A program made the translations under genes and the position numbers. Below the pieces are notes generated by a model. The model had not been told where the DNA came from, made no database searches, and saw only the letters and a list, made by a program, of their open reading frames with translations. 64,000 nt of DNA, from assembly GCF_902506495.1 (NCBI RefSeq), contig NZ_LR733263.1, forward strand, positions 289,372-353,371. The letters run 5' to 3'. The stretch is from Pseudomonas sp. 8O. GTDB lineage: Bacteria; Pseudomonadota; Gammaproteobacteria; Pseudomonadales; Pseudomonadaceae. Shown here in pieces: positions 18,201-30,330 of this stretch (position 1 is its first letter; the number at the start of each line of letters is the position of its first letter).

Positions 18201-19883
18201 TTAGTTCTGGTTTTCCATCTGTGCACGGATCAGATCACCAATGGTGGTCGGGCCGGTGCTTTCAACGTCTTGCTTGTTACGCAGTTCCTTCATCGCGTCT
18301 TTCTCGTCTTCAACGTCTTTCGACTTGACGGACAGGCTGATGACGCGGGACTTGCGGTCGACGCTGATGATCTTGGCTTCTACTTCGTCGCCTTCTTTCA
18401 GGACGTTGCGCGCGTCTTCAACGCGGTCACGGCTGATTTCGGAGGCTTTCAGGGTAGCTTCGATCTCGTTGCCCAGATCGATGATGGCGCCCTTGGCGTC
18501 TACTTCTTTCACAACGCCACGGACGATGGTGCCCTTGTCGTTGATGGAGACGTAGTTGCTGAACGGATCGTCTTCCAGCTGCTTGATGCCCAGGGAGATG
18601 CGCTCGCGCTCCGGGTCAACCGACAGGATGACGGTTTCCAGCTCGTCGCCCTTCTTGAAGCGACGCACGGCTTCTTCGCCGGCTTCGTTCCAGGAAATGT
18701 CGGACAGGTGAACCAGGCCGTCGATGCCGCCGTCCAGACCAATGAAGATACCGAAATCGGTGATCGACTTGATGGTGCCGGAGATCTTGTCACCCTTGTT
18801 GAACTGACCGGAGAAGTCTTCCCACGGGTTGGTCTTGCACTGCTTGATACCCAGGGAGATACGACGACGCTCTTCGTCGATGTCCAGAACCATGACTTCC
18901 ACTTCGTCGCCGACGTTGACGACTTTCGACGGGTGGATGTTCTTGTTGGTCCAGTCCATTTCGGAAACGTGTACCAGGCCTTCCACGCCCTCTTCCAGCT
19001 CGGCGAAGCAGCCGTAGTCGGTGAGGTTGGTGACGCGGGCAACAACACGGGTGTTTTCCGGGTAACGAGCCTTGATGGCAACCCATGGGTCTTCGCCCAG
19101 TTGCTTCAGGCCCAGGGATACGCGGTTACGCTCGCGATCGTACTTCAGAACCTTGACGTCGATCTCGTCGCCAACGTTGACGATCTCGGACGGGTGCTTG
19201 ATGCGCTTCCAAGCCATGTCGGTGATGTGCAGCAGGCCGTCTACGCCGCCCAGGTCAACGAACGCACCGTAGTCGGTGAGGTTCTTGACGATACCTTTGA
19301 CTTGCTGACCTTCCTGCAGGGATTCCAGCAGAGCTTCGCGCTCGGCGCTGTTCTCGGCTTCCAGGACGCTGCGACGGGAAACGACAACGTTGTTGCGCTT
19401 CTGGTCCAGTTTGATGACCTTGAATTCCAGCTCTTTGCCTTCCAGGTGAGTGGTATCACGCACCGGACGGACGTCAACCAGGGAACCCGGCAGGAACGCG
19501 CGGATGCCGTTGACGTCAACGGTGAAGCCGCCTTTGACCTTACCGTTGATAACGCCCTTGACCACTTCTTCAGCGTTGAACGCAGCTTCCAGAACCAGCC
19601 AGGACTCAGCGCGCTTGGCTTTCTCGCGGGACAGCTTGGTTTCACCGAAGCCATCTTCAACCGCGTCCAGCGCGACGTGGACTTCGTCACCGACCTTGAT
19701 GGTCAGCTCGCCTTGTTCGTTGAAGAACTGGTCGAGCGGGATGACGCCCTCGGACTTCAGGCCGGCGTGGACGGTAACCCAGTCACCGTCGATGTCGACC
19801 ACGATACCGGTGATGATGGCGCCCGGTTGCATGTCGAGGGTTTTCAGGCTTTCTTCAAATAGTTCTGCAAAGCTTTCGCTCAT
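18201..19883 (-). CDS. rpsA: 30S ribosomal protein S1
   Basis: Protein S1 of 560 residues, the normal Pseudomonas length. It brings mRNA to the 30S subunit. Six S1 (OB-fold) repeats run from about residue 20 to 530. The last four show the repeated G-V-x-(N/K)-(L/I)-T-D-(Y/F)-G-x-F pattern, for example [26 protein letters not shown] and [13 protein letters not shown]. Two N-terminal repeats ([32 protein letters not shown]) bind the ribosome. The ATG is preceded by AACAGGAATCAAC. The leader carries hairpins that may serve S1 autogenous control (see 19903-19941). Confidence 0.98.
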   Translation of the reverse strand: MSESFAELFEESLKTLDMQPGAIITGIVVDIDGDWVTVHAGLKSEGVIPLDQFFNEQGELTIKVGDEVHVALDAVEDGFGETKLSREKAKRAESWLVLEAAFNAEEVVKGVINGKVKGGFTVDVNGIRAFLPGSLVDVRPVRDTTHLEGKELEFKVIKLDQKRNNVVVSRRSVLEAENSAEREALLESLQEGQQVKGIVKNLTDYGAFVDLGGVDGLLHITDMAWKRIKHPSEIVNVGDEIDVKVLKYDRERNRVSLGLKQLGEDPWVAIKARYPENTRVVARVTNLTDYGCFAELEEGVEGLVHVSEMDWTNKNIHPSKVVNVGDEVEVMVLDIDEERRRISLGIKQCKTNPWEDFSGQFNKGDKISGTIKSITDFGIFIGLDGGIDGLVHLSDISWNEAGEEAVRRFKKGDELETVILSVDPERERISLGIKQLEDDPFSNYVSINDKGTIVRGVVKEVDAKGAIIDLGNEIEATLKASEISRDRVEDARNVLKEGDEVEAKIISVDRKSRVISLSVKSKDVEDEKDAMKELRNKQDVESTGPTTIGDLIRAQMENQN

Positions 19884-19902
19884 GTTGATTCCTGTTGATC
19901 AA

Positions 19903-19941
19903 GGGCGGGGATTCGCCCAAACCACATTCCAGACCATGTGG
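19903..19941 (-). promoter_or_regulatory. Candidate rpsA leader hairpins for S1 autoregulation
   Basis: Two short hairpins stand just upstream of the rpsA ribosome site on the minus strand: CCACAT/ATGTGG (19922-19927 with 19936-19941) and GGGCG/CGCCC (19903-19907 with 19914-19918). In E. coli and related bacteria S1 represses its own translation through stacked leader hairpins that replace a strong Shine-Dalgarno. The arrangement here is compatible, but the link is inferred. Confidence 0.4.
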
Positions 19942-19953
19942 GTTCGTTCATGT

Positions 19954-19996
19954 AAAAAGAGGCCTACGGGACAAGGACTGGTCTCCCGTATGCCTC
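19954..19996 (-). terminator. Terminator/attenuator between cmk and rpsA
   Basis: On the minus strand a 12-pair stem with one mismatch (arms 19984-19996 and 19959-19971) and a 12-base loop is followed by TTTTT (19958-19954). It lies between the cmk stop and the rpsA leader, so it would partly uncouple rpsA from the upstream operon. Confidence 0.75.
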
Positions 19997-20032
19997 CTTG
20001 CGAGTCCGTCAGCTTATAGCAGCTGCGACTCT

Positions 20033-20698
20033 CTACCCGGCAAGATCGCGATCAGCGACCTCGCTCAGAATTCGTTCAAGTACCTGCTCGATGGAAAGCT
20101 CGGTGGAATCCAGCACGATTGCATCGACTGCCGGCTTGAGCGGAGCCACCGCGCGCTGGGTATCGCGCTCGTCGCGCGCCCGTATCTCGTCGAGAAGACT
20201 CGCGAGATTAACATCATCGCCCTTGGCCTTCAACTGCAAGTAACGGCGACGGGCACGTTCCTCGGCGCTGGCGGTCAGAAAGATCTTCAGCGGCGCGTCG
20301 GCGAACACCACGGTGCCCATGTCGCGACCGTCTGCCACCAGGCCGGGCATTTCCTGAAACGCACGCTGACGCTGCAGCAGCGCTTCGCGCACAGCAGGTA
20401 GCGAGGCGACCATGGACGCGCCCGCCCCTATCTGCTCGTTACGGATGGCGTCGGTCACCTCTTCGCCTTCGAGGATGATGCGCTTGTCGATGAACTGCAC
20501 ATCCAGATGTGCGGCCAGTTGCTTGAGCGACTCTTCGTTGGTCAGATCGATGCCGTGGTTGCCAGCGGCGAAGGCCAGCAGGCGATAGAGCGCACCGGAG
20601 TCGAGCAGGTTCCAGCCCAACTGTTTGGCCAGCAGCGCGCAAAGCGTGCCCTTGCCCGACCCGCTCGGCCCGTCGACGGTGATTACCGGGGCGCTCAT
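20033..20698 (-). CDS. cmk: Cytidylate kinase
   Basis: CMP/dCMP kinase of 221 residues, using ATP to make CDP and dCDP. The P-loop GPSGSGKGT lies at 10-18. The CMP-specific insert region with [20 protein letters not shown] is near 125-145, followed by the LID sequence ERARRRYLQ. The start ATG overlaps the stop of the TyrA-AroA fusion by four bases. The order aroA-cmk-rpsA is conserved through most gammaproteobacteria. Confidence 0.97.
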   Translation of the reverse strand: MSAPVITVDGPSGSGKGTLCALLAKQLGWNLLDSGALYRLLAFAAGNHGIDLTNEESLKQLAAHLDVQFIDKRIILEGEEVTDAIRNEQIGAGASMVASLPAVREALLQRQRAFQEMPGLVADGRDMGTVVFADAPLKIFLTASAEERARRRYLQLKAKGDDVNLASLLDEIRARDERDTQRAVAPLKPAVDAIVLDSTELSIEQVLERILSEVADRDLAG

Positions 20699-22935
20699 GC
20701 GTTGCCCTCTACGGCCACATTGATGCCGACTTCGGCCGCCAGAGCGAGGAAGTTGGGGAAGGAAGTGGCGACGTTGGCGCAGTCATGGATACGGATCGGC
20801 GCACTGGCGCGCAGCGAGGCGACGCTGAAGGACATGGCGATACGGTGGTCGCCATGCGCCCAGACTTCGCCACCGCCAATGGCGCCGCCTTCGATGATGA
20901 TGCCGTCCGGTGTCGGCTCGGCCTTCACACCCAGCGCGACCAGGCCGTCAGCCATGACCTGGATGCGATCGGACTCTTTCACCCGCAGCTCTTCGGCGCC
21001 GCGCAACACGGTGCGACCTTCAGCACAGGCGGCGGCGACGAACAGTACCGGGAATTCATCGATGGCCAGCGGCACCAGGTCTTCCGGAATGTCGATACCC
21101 TTGAGCTTGGCCGCACGCACACGAATGTCAGCCACTGGCTCACCGCCGACTTCACGCTGATTTTCCAGGGTGATGTCGCCGCCCATCAGCTTGAGAATGT
21201 CGATCACACCAGTGCGGGTCGGGTTGATGCCAACGTGCTCGAGCACCAGTTCGGAGCCTTCAGCGATGCTGGCAGCGACCAGGAAGAATGCCGCCGAGGA
21301 AATATCCGCCGGTACTTCGATGCGCGTGGCGGTCAGCTTGTGGCCGGACTCGACGCTGGCAGTGCTGCCTTCGACGCTGACCGGATAGCCGAAGCCGCGC
21401 AGCATGCGCTCGGTGTGATCACGAGTCGGCGCCGGCTCGGTCACCGAGGTGCTACCGGCTGCGTACAAGCCGGCCAACAGCAGGCAGGATTTGACCTGGG
21501 CGCTGGCCATGGGCATTTCGTAGGCCATGCCAGTCAGGCGCTGACCGCCCTTGATGATCAGCGGCGGGCGACCTTCCGGGCCGGTCTCGATCACCGCTCC
21601 CATTTCACGCAGCGGCTTGGCCACTCGATTCATCGGCCGCTTGGACAGCGAAGCATCACCGGTGAGGGTGGTGTCGAACGGCTGCGCCGCCAGCAGACCG
21701 GAGAGCAGGCGCATGGAGGTGCCGGAGTTACCCATGTACAGCGGGCCAACCGGGGCTTTCAGGCCATGCAGACCGACGCCGTGGATGGTCACGCGACCAT
21801 GGTGCGGGCCTTCGATGACCACGCCCATGTCGCGGAACGCTTGCAGCGTGGCCAGGGCGTCTTCGCCTTCGAGGAAGCCTTCGACCTCAGTAGTACCTTC
21901 AGCCAGCGAACCCAGCATGATCGAGCGGTGCGAGATGGATTTGTCACCCGGTACGCGGATACGTCCAGCCAGCGAGCTACCAGGTTTTGCCAGGAAAATC
22001 AGATCGGTCGAGTGCATAGCGTCCACATAGGCCCTGCGGGCCAGAATTTTGCTGAAATGTTCGCGGGCCACGCGGGCGCGCGTGAACACGCCCAGCAGTT
22101 GATGCCCATCCCCGGCGTCGACCGCGTCGCGCAGGGCGTCGAGGTCGTCGCGAAACGTATCCAGTGTGCGTAGCACGGCCTCGCGGTTGGCGAGGAAGAT
22201 ATCGTGCCACATCACCGGGTCACTGCCGGCGATCCGCGTGAAGTCGCGGAAACCACCAGCGGCATAACGGAAAATTTCCAGGTTCTCGCTACGCTTGGCC
22301 AGCGAGTCAACCAGGGTAAACGCCAGCAGGTGCGGCAGATGACTGGTGGCAGCAAGCACCTGGTCGTGATGCTCCACCTCCATCGATTCGACATCCGCGC
22401 CCAGCTCGCGCCAGAGCCCTTCGACCAGCGCCAGAGCGACCTCATCGCTGTACTCGCACGGCGTGAGAATGACCTTATGGCGACGGAACAGCTCCGCGTT
22501 GGCCGCCTCTACCCCGCTCTGCTCGGAGCCCGCAATGGGGTGGCCGGGCACCAGACGCACAGCCTTGCCGGAAAATGCCAGGCGCGCCGCACGCACGACA
22601 TTCCCCTTGGCACTACCGACGTCGGTCAATACGGCATTGCCGAGATCGATCCTGGCCAGTTGGGCAAGCACCTTCTCCATGGCCAGGATAGGCACTGCCA
22701 GCTGGATGACATCAGCCCCCTGACAGGCGGCTGCAAGGTCGCTCTCGCAGCGATCGACAACGCCCAACTGCACCGCCAGGCGACACGATTCGGCGTCCAG
22801 ATCGACCCCCACGACCTCCCGGCACAGGCCGCGCTCACGCAGCCCCTTGGCGAAGGAACCGCCGATCAGGCCGAGGCCGACCACCACCAGGCGGCCGATC
22901 TTAGGGGCATTCGATTGCACTGCAGTGACAGTCAC
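20695..22935 (-). CDS. Fused prephenate dehydrogenase / EPSP synthase
   Basis: A 746-residue fusion of TyrA and AroA. Residues 1-300 form the prephenate or arogenate dehydrogenase (NAD site [15 protein letters not shown] near 18; [10 protein letters not shown] near 130) of tyrosine synthesis. Residues about 315-746 form 5-enolpyruvylshikimate-3-phosphate synthase, with [19 protein letters not shown] near 330, [15 protein letters not shown] near 400 and [12 protein letters not shown] near 655. No stop or frame change separates the two. The same fusion is the normal state in Pseudomonas, so it is not a rearrangement of this strain. It overlaps both hisC and cmk by four bases. Confidence 0.96.
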   Translation of the reverse strand: MTVTAVQSNAPKIGRLVVVGLGLIGGSFAKGLRERGLCREVVGVDLDAESCRLAVQLGVVDRCESDLAAACQGADVIQLAVPILAMEKVLAQLARIDLGNAVLTDVGSAKGNVVRAARLAFSGKAVRLVPGHPIAGSEQSGVEAANAELFRRHKVILTPCEYSDEVALALVEGLWRELGADVESMEVEHHDQVLAATSHLPHLLAFTLVDSLAKRSENLEIFRYAAGGFRDFTRIAGSDPVMWHDIFLANREAVLRTLDTFRDDLDALRDAVDAGDGHQLLGVFTRARVAREHFSKILARRAYVDAMHSTDLIFLAKPGSSLAGRIRVPGDKSISHRSIMLGSLAEGTTEVEGFLEGEDALATLQAFRDMGVVIEGPHHGRVTIHGVGLHGLKAPVGPLYMGNSGTSMRLLSGLLAAQPFDTTLTGDASLSKRPMNRVAKPLREMGAVIETGPEGRPPLIIKGGQRLTGMAYEMPMASAQVKSCLLLAGLYAAGSTSVTEPAPTRDHTERMLRGFGYPVSVEGSTASVESGHKLTATRIEVPADISSAAFFLVAASIAEGSELVLEHVGINPTRTGVIDILKLMGGDITLENQREVGGEPVADIRVRAAKLKGIDIPEDLVPLAIDEFPVLFVAAACAEGRTVLRGAEELRVKESDRIQVMADGLVALGVKAEPTPDGIIIEGGAIGGGEVWAHGDHRIAMSFSVASLRASAPIRIHDCANVATSFPNFLALAAEVGINVAVEGNA

Positions 22936-24041
22936 GCCGACAGCACCTTGGCCAGTGCCTCGAGGAAACGCGCGTTCTCTTTCGGCAGTCCGATGGAGAC
23001 GCGCAGGAAATTCGGCATGCGGTAACCGGCCATCGGCCGCACGATCACCCCTTCACGCAGCAGTGCCTGGTTGATCGCAGCGGTGTCGCGAGCAAAATCG
23101 ACGGCGATGAAGTTGCCCTTGGAAGCAATCCAGCTCAGGCCCAGGGCACGCAAGCCCTCTTCCAGCTGCTGCATGCCGGCATCGTTCAGGCGACGGCTCT
23201 CGGCCAGGTAATCGACATCGGCCAGCGCGGCGCAGGCTGCGGCCAGCGCGAGGCTGTTGACGTTGAACGGCTGGCGCACGCGGTTGAGCACATCGGCGAT
23301 GGCCGGCGAGCTGACAGCGTAGCCAACACGCAACGAAGCCAGGCCGTAGGCCTTGGAAAAGGTGCGCGAGACCAGCAGGTTCGGGTAGCGCGCCAGGTAA
23401 TCAAGACCGTCTGGCAGCTCGTCGCCTTCGGCGTACTCGATATAGGCTTCGTCCAGCACTACCAGCACCGATTCCGGCACCTTGGCCAGGAAGGTCTCCA
23501 GTGCATCCGGGCCGAACCAGGTGCCGGTCGGGTTGTTGGGGTTGGCGATGAAGACAACGCGGGTGTTGTCGTCGATGGCGGCAAGCATCGCCTGCAGGTC
23601 GTGACCGTAATCCCTGGCTGGCACGATCTTGCCCTGCGCGCCGACTGCCTGGGTGGCGATGGGGTATACCGCGAAGGCGTAGTCGCTGAACACGGCGTTG
23701 AGGCCGGGCGCCAGATAGGCACGGGCAACCAGCTCGAGGATGTCGTTGGAGCCATTGCCCAACGTCACCTGCGCAGTGTCAACGCCGTAGCGAGCGGCCA
23801 AGGCAGTCTTGAGAGTGAAGCCATTGCCATCCGGGTAGCGGGTCAGTTCGTCCAGCTCAGCACGAATCGCTGCCAGCACCTTGTCACTGGGACCAAGCGG
23901 ATTCTCGTTGCTGGCCAGCTTGACGATGCCGACCGGATCGAGCCCCAGCTCACGGGCCAGTTCATCGACTGGCTTGCCAGGCACGTAGGGGGACAGCTTT
24001 TGCACGCCTGGCTGGGCCAAGGCGATGAAATCACAGCTCAT
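22932..24041 (-). CDS. hisC: Histidinol-phosphate aminotransferase
   Basis: PLP-dependent class II aminotransferase of 369 residues. It shows NPLGPS near 48, NPNNPTGTWF near 165, DEAYIEYAEG near 196 and the PLP lysine in SRTFSKAYGLASLRVGY near 223-239. In Pseudomonas this second copy (hisC2) lies in the aromatic operon and probably also works on aromatic keto acids. The ATG at 24041 has GAAGAGG 7 bases upstream; the TTG two codons earlier is less likely. It is normally close behind pheA, but here a DUF559 gene and repeats separate them by more than 800 bases. Confidence 0.95.
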   Translation of the reverse strand: MSCDFIALAQPGVQKLSPYVPGKPVDELARELGLDPVGIVKLASNENPLGPSDKVLAAIRAELDELTRYPDGNGFTLKTALAARYGVDTAQVTLGNGSNDILELVARAYLAPGLNAVFSDYAFAVYPIATQAVGAQGKIVPARDYGHDLQAMLAAIDDNTRVVFIANPNNPTGTWFGPDALETFLAKVPESVLVVLDEAYIEYAEGDELPDGLDYLARYPNLLVSRTFSKAYGLASLRVGYAVSSPAIADVLNRVRQPFNVNSLALAAACAALADVDYLAESRRLNDAGMQQLEEGLRALGLSWIASKGNFIAVDFARDTAAINQALLREGVIVRPMAGYRMPNFLRVSIGLPKENARFLEALAKVLSA

Positions 24042-24081
24042 TTGCAAACCTCTTCAATCCAATTGCTCGCGGGACGCCCTG

Positions 24082-24273
24082 CCCTCACCCCTAGCCCCTC
24101 AGCTTTGGCATCCTGCGTCGCCCTACCTCCTGCATCCATGCAGTCGTCTCCCAAGGGGAGAGGGGAACCGAGCGGCTGCGACTGTAAGACCGCGTTCCGC
24201 AGGCCACATCCCAAATTAGAGATGCCTGCGATTCGCTCCCCTCGCCCTCCGAGAGAGGGGTTGGGGGTGAGGG
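24082..24273. repeat. Inverted pair of GC-rich palindromic repeats (copies A and B)
   Basis: Copy A (24082-24165) reads CCCTCACCCCTAGCCCCTC, then about 46 foreign bases, then TCTCCC-AA-GGGGAGAGGGG. Copy B (24237-24273) is the same element inverted, ending GGGGTTGGGGGTGAGGG. Outer ends CCCTCACCCC (24082-24091) and GGGGTGAGGG (24264-24273) are perfect complements. The pair ends 5 bases from the stop codon of the DUF559 gene. Confidence 0.85.
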
Positions 24274-24278
24274 GGCTT

Positions 24279-24650
24279 TCAGCGATCAGAAGCAATCCGC
24301 TCGCTAGCCACCCGATAAATCTCCTGCAACACAGCCTCGGTTTCTTTCAAGGCCTGATCATTCCAAAAACGCAGCACCATGATGCCTTCACGCTCTAAAT
24401 CCGATGTTCTTGCAGCGTCGTCCTCACCACCGTGCTGCGAACCATCCAACTCCACCGCCAATTTCGCCGCCTCACAGTAGAAGTCGAGGATATAAGGCGG
24501 CAACGGGTGCTGCCGGCGAAACTTCAAACCGCCCAGCCGCCCCGACCGCAGGCAATACCACAGACGAACCTCGGCATCCGTGGCCGCGATGCGTAATTCC
24601 CGCGCGCGCTGCTTGTGCCATGCGGGGAGCGGTCTGTGCTCGGGTGGCAT
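24279..24650 (-). CDS. DUF559 (Vsr/MTES_1575-like endonuclease fold) protein
   Basis: A 123-residue protein of the DUF559 family, related to very-short-patch-repair and restriction endonucleases. Recognisable blocks are ARELRIAATDAEVRLW near 15, LKFRRQHPLPPYILDFYC near 41-58, the putative catalytic AVELDGSQHGG near 65-75 and IMVLRFWNDQALK near 89. Substrate and biological role are unknown for the family. It lies in the same orientation as the aromatic operon but has no counterpart between pheA and hisC in the P. aeruginosa order. It is closely framed by two inverted pairs of the same palindrome, which suggests it came in as a cassette. Confidence 0.85.
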   Translation of the reverse strand: MPPEHRPLPAWHKQRARELRIAATDAEVRLWYCLRSGRLGGLKFRRQHPLPPYILDFYCEAAKLAVELDGSQHGGEDDAARTSDLEREGIMVLRFWNDQALKETEAVLQEIYRVASERIASDR

Positions 24651-24683
24651 CCTTGCCCTCTCTTCAAATTGTGATGGCCCCTT

Positions 24684-24846
24684 CCCTCACCCCCGGCCCC
24701 CCCTCCCAGAGGGAGAGGGGAGACAAACAGAACGGCGCAGGGCTGATATCCATGTCCAAGCTAATGATCGTACTGACTGCACGTGATTGATAAAACGTTC
24801 ACCGCACACCTCCCCTCTCCCTCGGGAGAGGGGCCGGGGGTGAGGG
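24684..24846. repeat. Inverted pair of GC-rich palindromic repeats (copies C and D)
   Basis: Copy C (24684-24720) begins CCCTCACCCCCGGCCCC and ends GGGAGAGGGG. Copy D (24810-24846) is its inverted form, with CTCCCTCGGGAGAGGGG then CCGGGGGTGAGGG. Each copy also has an internal palindrome. The pair repeats the arrangement of copies A and B on the other side of the DUF559 gene, 33 bases before its start. Copy D ends 10 bases from the pheA stop. Confidence 0.87.
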
Positions 24847-24856
24847 CGCCTTTACC

Positions 24857-25963
24857 TCAAAGCACCGCCTTCGGATACGACCCCAGCACCTTCAACGCCA
24901 CGGCCTCCTGCGCGAGCTTCTCCAGCACATCCTTGATCAGCGGATCGCGATGATGTCCGACAAAGTCGATGAAGAATACGTAAGTCCACTTGCCGCTACG
25001 CGACGGGCGGGTCTCGATGCGAGTCAGGTCGATACCGTTGTTGTGGAACGGCACCAGCAACTCATGCAGCGCACCCGGTTTGTTGCGCATGGAGACGATG
25101 ATCGAGGTCTTGTCGTCGCCGGTCGGCGGTACTTCCTGGCTGCCGATGATAAGGAAGCGTGTGGAGTTGTCCGGGCGATCCTCGATCTTTTCCGCCAGCT
25201 TGGTCAGGCCGTATAGGTTGGCCGCCATGTCGCCGGCGATAGCCGCGCTGTTCCACTCGCTCTTTACTCGCTTGGCCGCATCGGCGTTGCTGGAAACCGC
25301 CACGCGCTCGACGTTCGGATAGTGCGCGTCCAGCCACTTGCGGCACTGCGCGAGCGACTGGGCATGGGAGTAGATGCGGGTGATCTTGTCGGTCTTGGTG
25401 GTTTCACCGACCAGCAGATGATGGTGAATACGCAGCTCCACCTCACCACAAATGACCATGTCGTGCTCGAGGAAGCTATCGAGGGTGTGGTTGATCGCGC
25501 CTTCAGTGGAGTTCTCCACCGGCACCACGCCGAAGTTGACCGCACCGGCAGCCACCTCGCGGAACACTTCGTCGATGGCCGCCATCGGCACACTGATCAC
25601 AGCGTGACCGAAGTGCTTCATCGCCGCTGCCTGGCTGAAGGTGCCTTCAGGACCGAGATAAGCGACTTTCAGCGGGTTTTCCAGCGCCAGGCAGGAAGAC
25701 ATGATTTCGCGGAACAACCGCGCCATTTCCTCATTGCCCAACGGCCCTCTGTTGCGCTCCATCACGCGTTTGAGCACCTGAGCTTCGCGCTCGGGGCGAT
25801 AGAAGACGGGCGACTCGCCCTCCTTCAACTCCTTCATCTTCACACGGGCGACTTCTTCAGCGCAGCGCGCACGGTCGCTGATCAGCTCGAGGATACGTTC
25901 GTCGAGGTTATCGATGCGCACACGCAGCGCTTGCAGTTCCTGCTCGGAGATTACATCCGTCAT
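24857..25963 (-). CDS. pheA: Bifunctional chorismate mutase / prephenate dehydratase
   Basis: P-protein of 368 residues for phenylalanine synthesis. Residues 1-95 are the AroQ chorismate mutase (LRVRIDNLDERILELISDR, with VFYRPEREAQVL). About 100-275 is the prephenate dehydratase (YLGPEGTFSQAA near 104, the catalytic NSTEGAINHTLD near 158, and DNSTRFLIIG near 264). About 285-368 is the ACT regulatory domain with KPGALHELL and IETRPSR, which mediates phenylalanine feedback. Its ATG shares one base with the serC stop (TAATG). The order serC-pheA-hisC is conserved in Pseudomonas. Confidence 0.97.
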   Translation of the reverse strand: MTDVISEQELQALRVRIDNLDERILELISDRARCAEEVARVKMKELKEGESPVFYRPEREAQVLKRVMERNRGPLGNEEMARLFREIMSSCLALENPLKVAYLGPEGTFSQAAAMKHFGHAVISVPMAAIDEVFREVAAGAVNFGVVPVENSTEGAINHTLDSFLEHDMVICGEVELRIHHHLLVGETTKTDKITRIYSHAQSLAQCRKWLDAHYPNVERVAVSSNADAAKRVKSEWNSAAIAGDMAANLYGLTKLAEKIEDRPDNSTRFLIIGSQEVPPTGDDKTSIIVSMRNKPGALHELLVPFHNNGIDLTRIETRPSRSGKWTYVFFIDFVGHHRDPLIKDVLEKLAQEAVALKVLGSYPKAVL

Positions 25964-27048
25964 TAGCCATGCTCCTTCTCGAACTCGGCCATATAGGCCA
26001 CCAGCGCTTCGACCGCATCCATGCCAACAGCGTTGTAGATCGAGGCGCGCATGCCACCGACCGAACGGTGCCCTTTCAGGTTGAGCAGACCGCGCGCATC
26101 GGCGCCAGCCAGGAAAGCCTTGTCCAGCTTCTCGTCAGCCAGGCGGAACGGCACGTTCATCCAGGAACGCGCGTTATGGGCGACGGGGTTGCTGTAGAAG
26201 TCGCTGTCATCGATGGCCTTGTACAACAGGTCCTTCTTGGCGCGGTTGATGCGTTCCATGGCCTCGACGCCGCCCTGCTCCTTCAGCCACTGGAAGACCA
26301 GGCCGGACAGGTACCAGGAATAGGTCGCCGGGGTGTTGTACATCGAACCGTTATCGGCGGAAATCTTGTAATCGAGCATGGTCGGGCAGCTGGAACGGGC
26401 GCGACCGAGCAGATCTTCACGGACGATCACCACCACCAGGCCGCTCGGGCCGATGTTCTTCTGCGCACCGGCGTAGATCAGACCGAACTGCGACACATCC
26501 AGCGAGCGCGAGAGGATGTCCGAGGACATGTCCGCCACCAGCGGGATATCGCCGACCTGCGGCACCCAGTCGAACTGCAGGCCGCCGATGGTTTCGTTGC
26601 TGCAGTAATGCACGTAGGCGGCGTCTTTCGACAGCTGCCAGTCGTTCTGCCCGGGAATGGCGAAGTAATCATGCGCCTTGGCGCTGGCGGCGACGTTGAT
26701 GGCACCGTAACGACGCGCCTCTTCGATGGCCTTCTTCGACCAGATGCCGGTTTCGACGTAGTCGGCCACGCCGTCTTCCGGCAGCAGGTTCAGCGGAATC
26801 TCGGCGAACTGCTGGCTGGCACCGCCCTGCAGGAACAGCACCTTGTAGTCGTTGGGCACAGCGAGCAGATCACGCAGATCCTGCTCGGCCTGGCTGGCGA
26901 TGGCCATGTACTCGTCGCTGCGATGGCTCATCTCCATCACCGAGAGGCCCTTGCCTTGCCAGTCGAGCATCTCGGCCTGGGCGCGTTGCAGTACAGCGGT
27001 CGGCAGCGCGGCCGGGCCGGCGCAGAAGTTAAAAGCTCGCTTGCTCAC
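25963..27048 (-). CDS. serC: Phosphoserine aminotransferase
   Basis: PLP enzyme of 361 residues converting 3-phosphohydroxypyruvate to phosphoserine; it also acts in pyridoxine synthesis. The start is set at GTG 27048 (VSKRAFNFCAGPAALP), preceded by AGAGAGACAG; this gives the usual family length. The 28 residues upstream in the same frame do not fit the family. Key features are FLQGGASQQFAE near 72, and the PLP lysine in IYAGAQKNIGPSGL near 190-203. It lies 157 bases downstream of gyrA. Confidence 0.96.
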   Translation of the reverse strand: MSKRAFNFCAGPAALPTAVLQRAQAEMLDWQGKGLSVMEMSHRSDEYMAIASQAEQDLRDLLAVPNDYKVLFLQGGASQQFAEIPLNLLPEDGVADYVETGIWSKKAIEEARRYGAINVAASAKAHDYFAIPGQNDWQLSKDAAYVHYCSNETIGGLQFDWVPQVGDIPLVADMSSDILSRSLDVSQFGLIYAGAQKNIGPSGLVVVIVREDLLGRARSSCPTMLDYKISADNGSMYNTPATYSWYLSGLVFQWLKEQGGVEAMERINRAKKDLLYKAIDDSDFYSNPVAHNARSWMNVPFRLADEKLDKAFLAGADARGLLNLKGHRSVGGMRASIYNAVGMDAVEALVAYMAEFEKEHG

Positions 27049-27146
27049 GTCTGTCTCTCTCAGATTCACAGAACGCCACCACCAGGCGATGGCATGTCCA
27101 CACTGCTTGCCGATGGGTATCGCTGCGCTCAACCCACCCTACGCCC

Positions 27147-27195
27147 TGTGGGAGGCGCTTTAGCGGCGACAGTCGCGGCTAAAGCCCCTCCCACG
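27147..27195. repeat. REP-like palindrome between gyrA and serC
   Basis: Imperfect inverted repeat GTGGGAGGCGCTTTAGC with GGCTAAAGCCCCTCCCAC around a GC-rich centre. This GTGGGAG-GGCTTTAGC type is a typical Pseudomonas REP. It starts 11 bases beyond the gyrA stop and may protect or end that transcript. Confidence 0.75.
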
Positions 27196-27205
27196 GAGCC
27201 CGACT

Positions 27206-29983
<2,778 letters not shown>

Positions 29984-30330
29984 GAGAAGCCTGGTTCCTT
30001 TTTTCTGGTGAAACTCCGCGTCATTCTTCCTGAACGCCATGGAGCTCGTCGCGATAGCCTCAAGCCATCAGCGACTCACGACAAATCAACGAGTTATGTC
30101 ACGATTCGATGCAGTGAAGGTGGCTGTAGTCAGCCCCCTTGAAAACTGCCGGAGATTACCACAAAGCGCGCCACACACCTACCCCGCGAACCCTCATCGA
30201 GAACCGAAGCTGGCGCGACGAAAACAGGCGAAACGACCGGCCTGCAGGAGCTGATGCACGACCAATGAGAGCAAAAGCTTCGCCCCGGGGGACGGGGCTC
30301 CTACAGCGAGTAAGCTGCTGCCCGATCAGC
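29984..30330. other. Intergenic region upstream of gyrA with a REP-like element
   Basis: About 350 bases between mtnA and gyrA, both on the minus strand. The part next to 29984 forms the gyrA leader and must hold its promoter, which I cannot fix with confidence. At 30271-30304 stands a palindromic repeat, GCTTCGCCCCGGGG-GACGGGGCTCCTAC. The same repeat type occurs in the other orientation at 37821-37850. No gene is seen. Confidence 0.6.

Noticed and set aside
17847..19862. A 671-codon open frame on the plus strand opposite rpsA
   Set aside because: rpsA is certain in every S1 repeat; the opposite frame is a by-product of its strong codon bias and resembles nothing.
20695..22935. TyrA-AroA fusion as a novelty
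   Set aside because: This fusion is the known normal form in Pseudomonas.
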